Shown here piece by piece: positions 15,583-22,500 of a stretch of 22,500 nt of DNA. The stretch spans positions 1-22,500 of the forward strand of contig JAJZQR010000065.1 in assembly GCA_021806765.1 (NCBI GenBank). Direction: 5' to 3'. Source of the DNA: Chloroflexota bacterium (GTDB lineage Bacteria > Chloroflexota > UBA6077). The notes beneath the pieces were generated by a model. It did no database searches, was not told the DNA's origin, and saw nothing but the letters and a program-made list of their open reading frames with translations. The translations under genes and the position numbers were made by a program. Within the stretch, counting starts at the first letter, position 1. The number at the start of each line of letters is the position of its first letter.

Positions 15583-16724
15583 TGAGAGTGGAGGCAACCG
15601 TGCGGGCATCGGCCTGCTTGCTCCCGGCGCTGATAGCGGTTCTGGTGGGTGGCTGCGCCCTGCCTAACCCCCAGCCCGGTTTCCAGACCACCCCACGATC
15701 CTGGATCGATGCGCCGCTGTCCGGCAGCACCCTTCCTCCTGGGTCCGTAGAGGTGGTCTCTCACTCCAGCCATTCCTCGGGGGTGGCGCTGGTGGAGTTC
15801 AGCGTAGACGGAGCCGTGGTGAGCAGCAGCCCGAATCCAGATCCTGAGAAGGGCCTGGTGACCGCGCGCCATCGATGGAATCCCGGCGGGCCGGGCAACT
15901 ACGTGCTGTTGGTGAGAGCCAGAAGCGCCTCGGGGGGCTGGGGGGAGCCAGCGCGAGCCGAGGTTACTATCGGAGGAGATGTGGCCGCGAAAACGGCGAC
16001 ACCAACGGCAACCCCCGCGAGAAGGCCAACCTCGACGGTTGCGCCACAACAGCCTGCCACGGCTACGGTCCCTCCGGCCACACCAACCAGGTCGGAACAG
16101 CTCGTCGCCACGCCGACCAGCGCGCCTCCAGCAACTCCGCCGGCGGCCACATCTACGGTGGAGCCCACGCCTACCACCTTCGTTCCACCCCAACTGCATC
16201 TGGTCACACCCATGACCGTGATTCCATCGGAGGTGCAACCAATCACGGCCACACCGCAGCCGCCGACATCCACGCCCACACCACAGCCACCTACGTCCAC
16301 GCCCACACCTACCCCGAGGCCGAGGGTCATTGTGCCTTCCCTGTTGGTGACGAAGCCAACGCTTTCCGAGCCCAACCTCTTGGCCAACCAGCTTTACTAC
16401 GGCGACCCGGGTTGTGGTCCCGGGCAGGTTACCATCGGCGTGGATGCATCGGACCCCGCGGGTGTCGCCGGCGTCAGGCTCTACCTGCGGCTGGTGGACA
16501 AGTCCGGCCACGGGACCACCTCGTGGAGCAATCTGGCTATGTCCCAGAGTGGTGGAGGGTGGTCCATTACCATCAACCCTACCAGCAACATCCCTAACTA
16601 CAGCGCCTACTCCAACGCCTGGGTACAGTTCTACTTCGTTGCCACCAGCACCCGAGACGGTGTAACCCAGAGCCCGTCCTACACCAACAACCTCAGTCTC
16701 TCTCGGTGCATCATCGTCCGCTGA
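15582..16724 (+). CDS. Surface lipoprotein with Thr/Pro-rich stalk, partner of the LysM protein
   Basis: A 380-residue lipoprotein. The ATG at 15582 overlaps the stop of the upstream gene (TGATG), which fixes the start and implies coupled translation. The signal peptide ends in LVGGC, with Cys25 as the lipid site. An Ig-like domain follows (about 40-130, with ALVEFSVDGAVV and YVLLVRARSASGGWG). This resembles the Ig-like region of the upstream protein. Residues about 135-265 are a Thr/Pro/Ala-rich stalk with two 9-residue repeats. The C-terminal domain (about 275-380, with VTIGVDASDPAGVAGVRLYL) is another beta-sandwich ending in CIIVR. It probably sits at the cell surface with the LysM protein. 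No enzymatic motif was found. Confidence 0.85.
   Translation: MRVEATVRASACLLPALIAVLVGGCALPNPQPGFQTTPRSWIDAPLSGSTLPPGSVEVVSHSSHSSGVALVEFSVDGAVVSSSPNPDPEKGLVTARHRWNPGGPGNYVLLVRARSASGGWGEPARAEVTIGGDVAAKTATPTATPARRPTSTVAPQQPATATVPPATPTRSEQLVATPTSAPPATPPAATSTVEPTPTTFVPPQLHLVTPMTVIPSEVQPITATPQPPTSTPTPQPPTSTPTPTPRPRVIVPSLLVTKPTLSEPNLLANQLYYGDPGCGPGQVTIGVDASDPAGVAGVRLYLRLVDKSGHGTTSWSNLAMSQSGGGWSITINPTSNIPNYSAYSNAWVQFYFVATSTRDGVTQSPSYTNNLSLSRCIIVR
16254..16307 (+). repeat. Two 27-bp tandem repeats in the lipoprotein stalk
   Basis: Units 16254-16280 and 16281-16307 encode PQPPTSTPT twice. Synonymous differences (for example CCG/CCA, ACA/ACG) show that the duplication is not recent or is under protein-level selection. 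Confidence 0.7.
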
Positions 16725-16744
16725 GAGATGTGACCCTCGAACTA

Positions 16745-16846
16745 CCGAGTTGCCGGCCAACAAGCCCACATGGAAGCCCCAACTCGGGGGCTGAAGCGTC
16801 CGTAAAGCCAGCACAGCAGGGCCTTCACGGCCGTGCCAAGGGCACG
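16745..16846. terminator. Structured convergent gap between the lipoprotein and the defence island
   Basis: Several short stems occur: CCGAGTTG (16745-16752) with CAACTCGG (16780-16787), AGCCCC with GGGGCT (16775-16792), the palindrome CACGGCCGTG (16826-16835), and CGTGCC with GGCACG (16832-16846). None has a T run. It probably ends both converging transcripts but no single terminator stands out. Confidence 0.28.
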
Positions 16847-16864
16847 CTCGAATCTAGCGGGGGA

Positions 16865-17638
16865 TCATGACGTGGAACGAGGGGCACTAGTGATCGCTCG
16901 GCGCAGTATCACGACCTCCTGGTCCAGCCCCTGGCGGAGGAACTCCAGCCGCGGGCTCCTATCCAGTTCCATCGCAGTATGCACCTGCAGATCGAACGGG
17001 AAGAGGGCGGGCGAGCCAACTAGCCCAGCCAGCACTCCGGTCCCCGTCCCGCCTGCCAGCAGCGTGGCTTCTACGAGCCACCGGGCCAGCACTCTGTCTC
17101 GCACTGGTCGAGTAGCCACCCCCTCGTACCTGCCCTTCACTTCCGTGTCACGCAGCACTCCCCAGTCCACGAAGGACCTCAGAACCCGCCGGGCTGCCCT
17201 GGCGACCGTCTCCCGCTCGCCGAGCTGCTCGCGGATTCGCCTCTGAACCTGAGGCGCAGCAACAGAACCCTGAAGTCGAAGAAGTCGCCCAGCCGTCTCC
17301 GCTACTGCTCCGAAGAAAGGGTAGGCGGCCATCGCCATGCCCCAGTGAACGGCCAACCGCTCCTCGGATGGCAAACGCTGAAGCAGAGCCAATGCGTCGT
17401 TCCTCAGCGGCTCCAGAGACTTCGGCACCGACACCCAACTGCGCAGAAGGATCGTCACCGCCTTGTCGCGATTGCCCCGTTCCGGATTGGACCCCACTGA
17501 TAGCTGGTCCCGAAGCATCTCCTCGAGAGAACTCTTGATATCACCTCGCTGCCTGCCTGCCAGCACCAGATCCGCCGTGTGCTCAAGCCACTCCAACCGA
17601 ACGCGCTGGCTAAACCCGATCTCTATAGTCCCGTTCAT
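16865..17638 (-). CDS. BrxA-position protein of a BREX type 3-like locus (257 aa)
   Basis: A 257-residue mostly helical soluble protein that is the last gene of the defence operon. Its ATG overlaps the pglZ stop by 4 nt (ATGA), so it is translationally coupled. In type 3 BREX loci, pglZ is followed by brxA, a small DNA-binding or DUF1819-type protein. Both position and size fit. In sequence I see an N-terminal beta start (TIEIGFSQRVRLEWLEHTADL), long helical segments, RAARRVLRSFVDWGVL near residue 150, and ATRPVRDRVLARWLVEATLLAG followed by PALFPFDL near the end. These fit a winged or helical DNA-binding fold but no decisive motif is visible. The name BrxA is therefore inferred from gene order. 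It could be a different PglZ-associated protein. Confidence 0.72.
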   Translation of the reverse strand: MNGTIEIGFSQRVRLEWLEHTADLVLAGRQRGDIKSSLEEMLRDQLSVGSNPERGNRDKAVTILLRSWVSVPKSLEPLRNDALALLQRLPSEERLAVHWGMAMAAYPFFGAVAETAGRLLRLQGSVAAPQVQRRIREQLGERETVARAARRVLRSFVDWGVLRDTEVKGRYEGVATRPVRDRVLARWLVEATLLAGGTGTGVLAGLVGSPALFPFDLQVHTAMELDRSPRLEFLRQGLDQEVVILRRAITSAPRSTS

Positions 17639-19653
17639 CTCGTGTCTCGCTCAACCCGAACGAAGGGCACTATCACTTCCTCCAGAGAGATGCCGCCGTG
17701 GGCCACGACTTTCTCGTCCTTCTTCACGAAAGCCACACGATCAGGCGCCAGCAACGGCAGATAGTCGCCCGGCAGGCCAACGGCCGGCCGCTCAACCGCC
17801 TCGGGAAACTTATCCTTCACTTGCTTCCTCAGCAGATCGGTCGGATACACTCGTGCCCGCTCCCCACGCTGGTCGGCTATCGCTCCCTCGGACACAATTC
17901 CCCATCCCAACGCCTCAACATTCCCATGGTCCGAGGTAATGTATACCCCAAAACCATGGTCGAGCAGCATCTCCACGAGGGCCGCCAACCATCCCTGCTC
18001 CGCCCATTGCCGGACCTGGTTGTGCATCCCCGCCGCGCCCAACTTCATCCCGTGCATGATCTTGTCGACCTTGTCGACCACCAAACCAAGCACGCGCACA
18101 GCCGATTGAGAGATGAACTCCTCCATCTCCTCAGCCTTCTGGTCGCCGAGCGACTTCCTATAGCCAACCTCGCCCTGGAACACCCCTTGATCCGCCCAGT
18201 ACTGGCTCCACTCAGCGGGTTCTTTGTCGGTCGTCTGGATGCTCGCTGGAAAGAACATCGGCGCTCTACCGGTAAAGATAGCCTGACGCGATACGGACGT
18301 GAGCGTAGGAACCCAGGCGAACACCCCGTTCTCACTGAACCGCCAATTACAGTGCTGCTCGCTCAACACGTCGCGAAGCACCACCCATTGGTCCAGGGCA
18401 AGCCCGTCCACCACAACCAGGGCCACCTTGCTGGTGGTCTGGTCGTGAGCCCCCTGCTTCAAGGCCCGCTGGGCAAGGAAGCGAGGAATGTGATGTACCA
18501 TCACGGGCGGATCAGCCGGCAGGTTGTGGAGCGCCCCGTACTTCGCCTGTGTCCATGCGAGGAACGCGGCATCGACTGTCTTCTGAACTCTCTGAACCCG
18601 TTCCAGCAGATCCGGCTGTGAAGACTCGTTGAAGGTTCTCCACAAGGCCATCAGCTCAGCCCACCGCAGGGCAAAGGCCGTCCAATCCTGATGTCGAGCG
18701 GTTACGGCCGGCACCCCACCTTCGAGCAACTTGAGCAACCCGTTCAGGCGACGCAGACGATCCTCTTCCGGATCCATCCGCAGCCCCACCTGGACCCACT
18801 GCCCGGCCAGCTTGTCGGCATCCTCGTGGGCCACAGGTCGCAGCGTCCCGTCCAGAAACAGGCTGTCCACGTAGACCCGAACGTCGTCGTGACCGAAAGG
18901 TATGTCTACGGGACCTAGGTAGGTGAGATCGTACCCATCCCCGTGCTCGTGGATCGCTCCCCCTTCGTCTACCATTCGGTCGACGAATACCACCCATCGC
19001 TCCTGGAGGAACTCCACAAGAGCCCTCGAGTCCGCGATAAGCTGCTCCAGAGGCCAGTCGTCGAACTGATCGCCTGCCTTGAGGAGATGCAGCAACCGCT
19101 CCTCCAGCACGGGCGGCATCTGCTGGCCGCGGTAGTGGCGCCTGAGCAACAGCTGAAGCAGGTCCGAAGGCTGCTTGATCAGTTCGGGAGCCACCTGGAA
19201 AACGTGCCGCAAGATGAAGTCCTTGGTCCGGTTGTCGCCGAGCTTGCCGGGGTCGCACTTCATCTGGGCCTCGTACAGCGCGTCCAGATCGCTCCTATTC
19301 AGCGCGTCGACGACAGGGTAGCTGAGATTAGGAAAGAGCTGGCCAAGGTTGAAGGAGAGTCTCCGTCCTGCCTGCAGCAGATCGTAGGGCAGGCCATCGA
19401 GCTCCTGCCTCGGCGCACGCAGCACTACCACCACGTCCGTCGCGTCCCCGCGATCCCAAACCGCTCGGTACCTGGATTCGTACGCGAACCGGAAGGCCAC
19501 AGGATCCTCGAAAGGAATCAGATCGAATCCCCTCTCACGGATTCCCTGCAGCACCCCTTCCTCCGCGAGCAGCCCGTCCGGATCGGCCACAAGGGTCAAC
19601 CGGGTAACGTCGGGAGTGAACTCCTTCAGGATCAGATCATGCCAGGTGCCCAC
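17635..19653 (-). CDS. pglZ: BREX-3-type PglZ, alkaline-phosphatase-fold defence protein
   Basis: About 672 residues, close to other BREX type 3 PglZ proteins. PglZ is an essential BREX component with an alkaline-phosphatase-like fold and acts against phage together with a DNA methylase. Near the N terminus, ILKEFTPDVTRLTLVADPDG matches the family opening. The metal/phosphatase core shows VVVDGLALDQW (about 415), PTLTSVSRQAIFTG (about 450-462, with the Thr/Ser region expected at the catalytic site) and ITSDHGN (about 572-578). The end has VAHGGISLEEVIVPFV. Two starts are possible: GTG at 19653, preferred for AGGAG just upstream and the homologous opening, or TTG at 19668, which adds five residues. 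It starts about 30 nt after the broken AbiEii gene, in one operon with it. All motifs are intact, although two of its neighbours are broken. Confidence 0.92.
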   Translation of the reverse strand: MGTWHDLILKEFTPDVTRLTLVADPDGLLAEEGVLQGIRERGFDLIPFEDPVAFRFAYESRYRAVWDRGDATDVVVVLRAPRQELDGLPYDLLQAGRRLSFNLGQLFPNLSYPVVDALNRSDLDALYEAQMKCDPGKLGDNRTKDFILRHVFQVAPELIKQPSDLLQLLLRRHYRGQQMPPVLEERLLHLLKAGDQFDDWPLEQLIADSRALVEFLQERWVVFVDRMVDEGGAIHEHGDGYDLTYLGPVDIPFGHDDVRVYVDSLFLDGTLRPVAHEDADKLAGQWVQVGLRMDPEEDRLRRLNGLLKLLEGGVPAVTARHQDWTAFALRWAELMALWRTFNESSQPDLLERVQRVQKTVDAAFLAWTQAKYGALHNLPADPPVMVHHIPRFLAQRALKQGAHDQTTSKVALVVVDGLALDQWVVLRDVLSEQHCNWRFSENGVFAWVPTLTSVSRQAIFTGRAPMFFPASIQTTDKEPAEWSQYWADQGVFQGEVGYRKSLGDQKAEEMEEFISQSAVRVLGLVVDKVDKIMHGMKLGAAGMHNQVRQWAEQGWLAALVEMLLDHGFGVYITSDHGNVEALGWGIVSEGAIADQRGERARVYPTDLLRKQVKDKFPEAVERPAVGLPGDYLPLLAPDRVAFVKKDEKVVAHGGISLEEVIVPFVRVERDTR

Positions 19654-19683
19654 CTCACTCCTCTCCAACCCGTACCATTTGAG

Positions 19684-20026
19684 CTAGCGCTGGACGTACA
19701 TCCCCCGCAGTTGATCGAGAATCCCGGCCAAGGTCCGACCCCTTATCCCAAGGCTGTTCAGGTCTACCGATTCCGACTCCATAGCACTCAAGAAGGCATC
19801 CATGTCCTCACGGATCGCATCCGGGATGACGACTTCAAGGGTAGGATCCAGCAGCTGATACAGCCGGAAGACGTCGTTCTTGTGTTTGACAATGGACTTC
19901 GTGTCGATCGCCTGTCCCGCCTCGCTCCGGCTCTTCAGATCGAGCCAGGGCCGCGCCGCCGATCAGCACGTACTGGTCGGCATAGGCACCCAACTGCGCT
20001 CGGAACTTCTCAAGCCCTCTTACCAT
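19684..20026 (-). pseudogene. AbiEii/AbiGii-like nucleotidyltransferase toxin, internally deleted
   Basis: The ATG (20024-20026) overlaps the end of the HTH partner gene (ATGGTAA), as in AbiE-type pairs. The first frame reads VRGLEKFRAQLG and then DQYVLIGGAA, the opening of AbiEii-family nucleotidyltransferases, where GG is the start of the nucleotide-binding motif. It then goes out of frame. The next frame downstream begins WLDLKSRSEAGQAIDTK, continues with KHKNDVFRLYQLL, and ends GIRGRTLAGILDQLRGMYVQR up to TAG (19684-19686). This is the family C-terminal part. The D-x-D catalytic residues and roughly the central half of a normal protein are missing. The 343-nt span is not a multiple of three. 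The junction lies near 19948-19958 in GGCGGCGCGGCC. It is almost certainly inactive. Confidence 0.85.
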
Positions 20027-21003
20027 TCCATGCCGGCCAGAAGCTCATCGAGAGCAGCTTGGACCCGTTCGTCACGAACGTCTTTCAGGGAGAGGTATAG
20101 GGACAGGCGATCCACGACGCCTTCCTCTGCGAATTGATGGGGAGGGTACTTCCACAGCTCGACTTCGTAGCCGCCGGGCTCGGGAAAAGGTGTTTGGGTA
20201 ACCCCGCCCCGCTGCAGTCGAGCCTTCCACTCGTTGGAGGAGAAGGCAAGGACCGGCATCTTTGGCTCAGCCATCATGGTGTATCGGGCGAGAGCACTCT
20301 GCCCGGCCAGAGTGCCACTCTCCAGGGGCGCTGCTGCAACAGCAAACAGACGTTTCCGCGTCGGGGAATCCAGATACGGTAGAGCCTCTTCCCAGAGCCG
20401 CCGTCCTGCCTCGACGAATCGAAGCCGCCGTTCTTTCCCCAGAAGTGATTGCTCACCGATACCGGCCGATTCCAGCTCATCGAAGGCTCGCGTCATGGTC
20501 ATCGCCGAGTAGCCGAGTCGACGGGCAATCCCCGCGGGCGTCATCCTCTCCGTCTCTTTTCGCAGAAGGACATGCAGAACCAGCGCCTGGGTGGAGGGAC
20601 TGAACAGCGGCCTCTTCTCTCTCAGCCGCCTCAGGTGCTCGCGAAGGTCAATACTCAACATCGGCAGATACATCTGATTGCCGGGCACTATGAAAGGGAT
20701 CTTCCGCTCGATCAGCCGTTTACGGTTGTAGGATGTGATCGCGAGGCGGACGTACACCACCTCCATGCCACTCCTGGACCTGACCTGATCCAACTGCCTG
20801 CCGACGACTGTGGGCTGTTGCTCCTCTTCCTGGGCGTCGACCATGAGCAGGCACTCGGTCCCCAGGAGGTCCATCCGGAAGAAGTGGTATCGATCTCGCA
20901 GGTAGTGGGGGAGGCCGTCGCTACTGTCCCAGGAATGCAAGACGGCATGGATACCCAGGATCTCCCACAGGTACTGTTCGATTTGAGGAGCGACACCGTT
21001 CAT
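20020..21003 (-). CDS. AbiEi-like winged-HTH antitoxin/regulator
   Basis: A 327-residue protein. The N-terminal alpha/beta domain (about 1-125) has VVYVRLAITSYNRKRLIER and FIVPGNQMYLPMLSIDLREH, a signature of HTH proteins that pair with AbiEii-like nucleotidyltransferases. A winged helix-turn-helix lies at about 136-200 (MTPAGIARRLGYSAMTMTRAFDELE). The C-terminal domain (about 215-327) resembles the AbiEi effector part. In type IV AbiE systems the HTH partner represses its own operon and antagonises the toxin. The start ATG 21001-21003 follows AGGG at about 7 nt. A near-perfect inverted repeat covering the promoter sits just upstream. The stop overlaps the ATG of the broken toxin gene. It may also regulate the downstream pglZ, which has no separate promoter that I can see. 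An alternative is a plain MarR-like regulator. Confidence 0.82.
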   Translation of the reverse strand: MNGVAPQIEQYLWEILGIHAVLHSWDSSDGLPHYLRDRYHFFRMDLLGTECLLMVDAQEEEQQPTVVGRQLDQVRSRSGMEVVYVRLAITSYNRKRLIERKIPFIVPGNQMYLPMLSIDLREHLRRLREKRPLFSPSTQALVLHVLLRKETERMTPAGIARRLGYSAMTMTRAFDELESAGIGEQSLLGKERRLRFVEAGRRLWEEALPYLDSPTRKRLFAVAAAPLESGTLAGQSALARYTMMAEPKMPVLAFSSNEWKARLQRGGVTQTPFPEPGGYEVELWKYPPHQFAEEGVVDRLSLYLSLKDVRDERVQAALDELLAGMEW

Positions 21004-21023
21004 GCGCGAACCCTAACGCGTTT

Positions 21024-21058
21024 CTTGCACACTAACACATTGCATGTTAGCGTGCAAG
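21024..21058 (-). promoter_or_regulatory. Operator inverted repeat over the AbiEi-like promoter
   Basis: CTTGCACACTAACA (21024-21037) and TGTTAGCGTGCAAG (21045-21058) form a 14-bp inverted repeat with one mismatch and a 7-nt spacer. On the minus strand the same DNA contains TTGCAC (21052-21057), 17 nt and TAGTGT (21029-21034), so both promoter boxes lie inside the repeat. A repressor bound here would block transcription. This fits autorepression by the adjacent HTH protein and would affect the pglZ and brxA-position genes too. Confidence 0.65.
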
Positions 21059-21137
21059 TTTCCTGTTACTGTCCGGAGCCTTCATCCTTCGGGCCGGCCA
21101 TGTTCCGACGACCACACGCAATCACCTGCCAGTCCAT

Positions 21138-22376
21138 CTACGCGCCGCTTCTGGTCAGTGCCTGGTCGTACCACATGAGGAGCTTAGGGTCCTCCTGCAG
21201 TACCTCTTCGGGTATCTTGCCGGCCACGTCAATGATCGTCTGGTAGTCCCGCTCCTGCCACGCCTTCTTGAAACCGGTTCGCACCGCCTCCAGGCGGAAC
21301 AGCTTCATCTGCCTGCCCTTGAAGGCCTTGTACTCCTCGAACTCCTTCAGCAGTACTCTCTCCCTCAGCCTCTCCAGGTCCTGGGCCCTGCTCGGATCGG
21401 GCATGTACCACCGATCCTTTGCCTCTTCCCTCAAGGTGGCGCTGGGGCTCTCCCTGTCCTGCCCCTTCATGATTTCCCGCAAGGTCGCGCTCTTCTGCAT
21501 CCATGCCCAAATCGGCTCCGGAATTGGCCCAGAGCCTTCGTAGCGAAGGAAGTTGTGGGCTAGCATCTCCCGCAGTTCTAGAGGCTGCTCGTGCCGCTCC
21601 CAGCCTGCGATAGCCTTGATGAACTCCGGGTGTATCTCCTGGAACGTCTGGGGCTTCCTCTCCAGCTGCTGACGCAGCCACTGGATAGCAGTGGCCTCGT
21701 CGGTAGGTACCAGCTCCAGCTGGAACACCTCCTTCACACCCTGCCGCTTCCGGTCGTACTCGACCACCTGGTCGGGGAGGAAGTACATGCCGTCCCGCTC
21801 GGGGAACCTCTCCTTGAGCCCGGCGTGGAACTCCGCTGCCGACATCGGCACCAGCACGCCGCGCTGGACGTGGAAGGCCACCATCCGGTCGAACAGCAGA
21901 TAGCCGCCCCTTTCCGCCACTGCCTCGCCGCGCCCATCAACGGACACCAACACCGGCAACTGCCTCAGGTGACCGCGGACGAACTCCCACACCCCTTCCT
22001 CGGAGCCCGCCTCCAGTTGGAACCGCTTCTCCAATCCCTGGTTCGGTTTGTAGGCGGAGATCACCAGGTCCTGTTTCACCGCCGTGCTGGTCACCTGCCG
22101 GTAGGAGCCCTGCTGCTTGTCCAAGGTGCGGACATCTGCCACCACGAACCCCGCCGCCTGGATCGCCTCCTGAATGGCGTTCCACACGGCATTGCTAGAG
22201 TTGTGAAACACTACGGTCATCCAGCGACCAGGTTTCAGCACCCGGTGGTACTCGCGGAAGCAGGCCGTCATCAGTTCCTGGTACTTGAGCAACCCTTTCC
22301 CTTTGGCCCGATCCACGATTGCCTCGGGACCGGTTTCCGTCCACACTCGATGCCACGACTCAACCAGAAAGTTGTG
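21138..22376 (-). pseudogene. PglXI-type (DUF1156/COG1743) DNA methylase, N-terminally truncated
   Basis: This open frame of about 410 residues is the C-terminal part of a large BREX-associated adenine DNA methylase. Recognisable features are NFLVESWHRVWTETGPEAIVD, DRAKGKGLLKYQELM, EYHRVLKPGRWMTVVFHN and VRTLDKQQGS followed by QDLVISAYKP, then the family's unknown C-terminal region with LLFDRMVAFHVQRG. Family proteins are roughly twice as long. The SAM-binding and DPPY catalytic motifs lie upstream of this part and are missing. Homology stops at NFLVES (about 22356-22373), followed at once by an in-frame TAA (22377-22379). No other minus frame upstream continues the methylase. A GTG at 22346 could start a shorter product. 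It is likely non-functional as an enzyme unless a separate N-terminal half exists elsewhere. Confidence 0.88.
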
Positions 22377-22500
22377 TTACTCAACCCATATCTTGGCCGC
22401 GATGGGAAGCATAACCTGGCCGTCAACCCCTTCTTCTGGGAGGAGGGTGTCTCACGAGAGGCGTTCCTGGATCGGGAGTGGAAGCATAAGCTGGCCGCGA
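22350..22500 (+). CDS. Rightward partial coding frame joined to the broken methylase
   Basis: The plus strand is open from ATG 22350 to the window end (50 codons) and reads like real protein from about residue 8: VVLLNPYLGRDGKHNL, NPFFWEEGVSREAF, then a charged stretch of DREWKHK type. The first seven codons are antisense of the methylase, so the true start may be lost or the ORF may be a fusion across the junction. The family is not recognised. The head-to-head arrangement with the methylase, with no intergenic space, is odd. Confidence 0.4.
   Translation, partial: MPRLNQKVVLLNPYLGRDGKHNLAVNPFFWEEGVSREAFLDREWKHKLAA

Noticed and set aside
16254..16307. Tandem 27-bp units considered as a CRISPR-like or regulatory repeat
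   Set aside because: They are directly adjacent, have no spacers and encode a Thr/Pro stalk repeat in frame.
18943..20100. 385-residue plus-strand frame across pglZ and the AbiEii remnant
   Set aside because: It is antisense to clear PglZ and AbiEii homology and has no features of its own.

Overview
This is high-GC bacterial chromosome. The lipoproteins with Ala/Pro/Thr-rich linkers after the lipobox cysteine, the very large secreted LysM/Ig-like protein and the heptanucleotide tandem repeats suggest a Chloroflexota-like organism. That placement is an inference from style; the window has no rRNA or marker gene to prove it.

Layout. Positions 1-680 hold a small zinc-ribbon protein (minus strand) with its own promoter and a hairpin-containing leader. 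Positions 685-2562 (minus) encode the ribosome-associated GTPase TypA/BipA. Positions 3135-6712 (plus) hold three genes separated by terminator hairpins: a tripartite-tricarboxylate-type (TTT) substrate-binding lipoprotein, a malate/L-lactate-type (Ldh2) dehydrogenase and an iron-type alcohol dehydrogenase. They look like uptake and oxidation of a small hydroxy-acid, with operator-like palindromes upstream. No TTT membrane subunits are present. Positions 6762-8936 (minus) encode Tex. Positions 9279-12085 (minus) encode a P-type cation ATPase interrupted by a one-base frameshift exactly at its DKTGT phosphorylation motif. Positions 12388-16724 (plus) are a translationally coupled pair of cell-surface proteins: a 1064-residue membrane-anchored LysM/Ig/FN3 protein and a lipoprotein.

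Positions 16865-22376 (minus) are a defence island resembling a decayed type 3 BREX locus. From its 3' end upward it has a BrxA-position protein, a BREX-3-type PglZ phosphatase-fold protein, an AbiEi/AbiEii-like gene pair, and the C-terminal part of a PglXI-type (DUF1156/COG1743) DNA methylase. The AbiEii-like nucleotidyltransferase has lost its catalytic middle by internal deletion plus a frameshift, while its HTH partner and a strong inverted-repeat operator are intact. The methylase ends abruptly near position 22370, where the DNA switches to an unrelated coding sequence on the plus strand. That is either a real rearrangement breakpoint or an assembly chimera. The BREX helicase and the BrxC/PglY ATPase are not in the window.

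I saw no rRNA, tRNA, CRISPR array or recognisable transposase.
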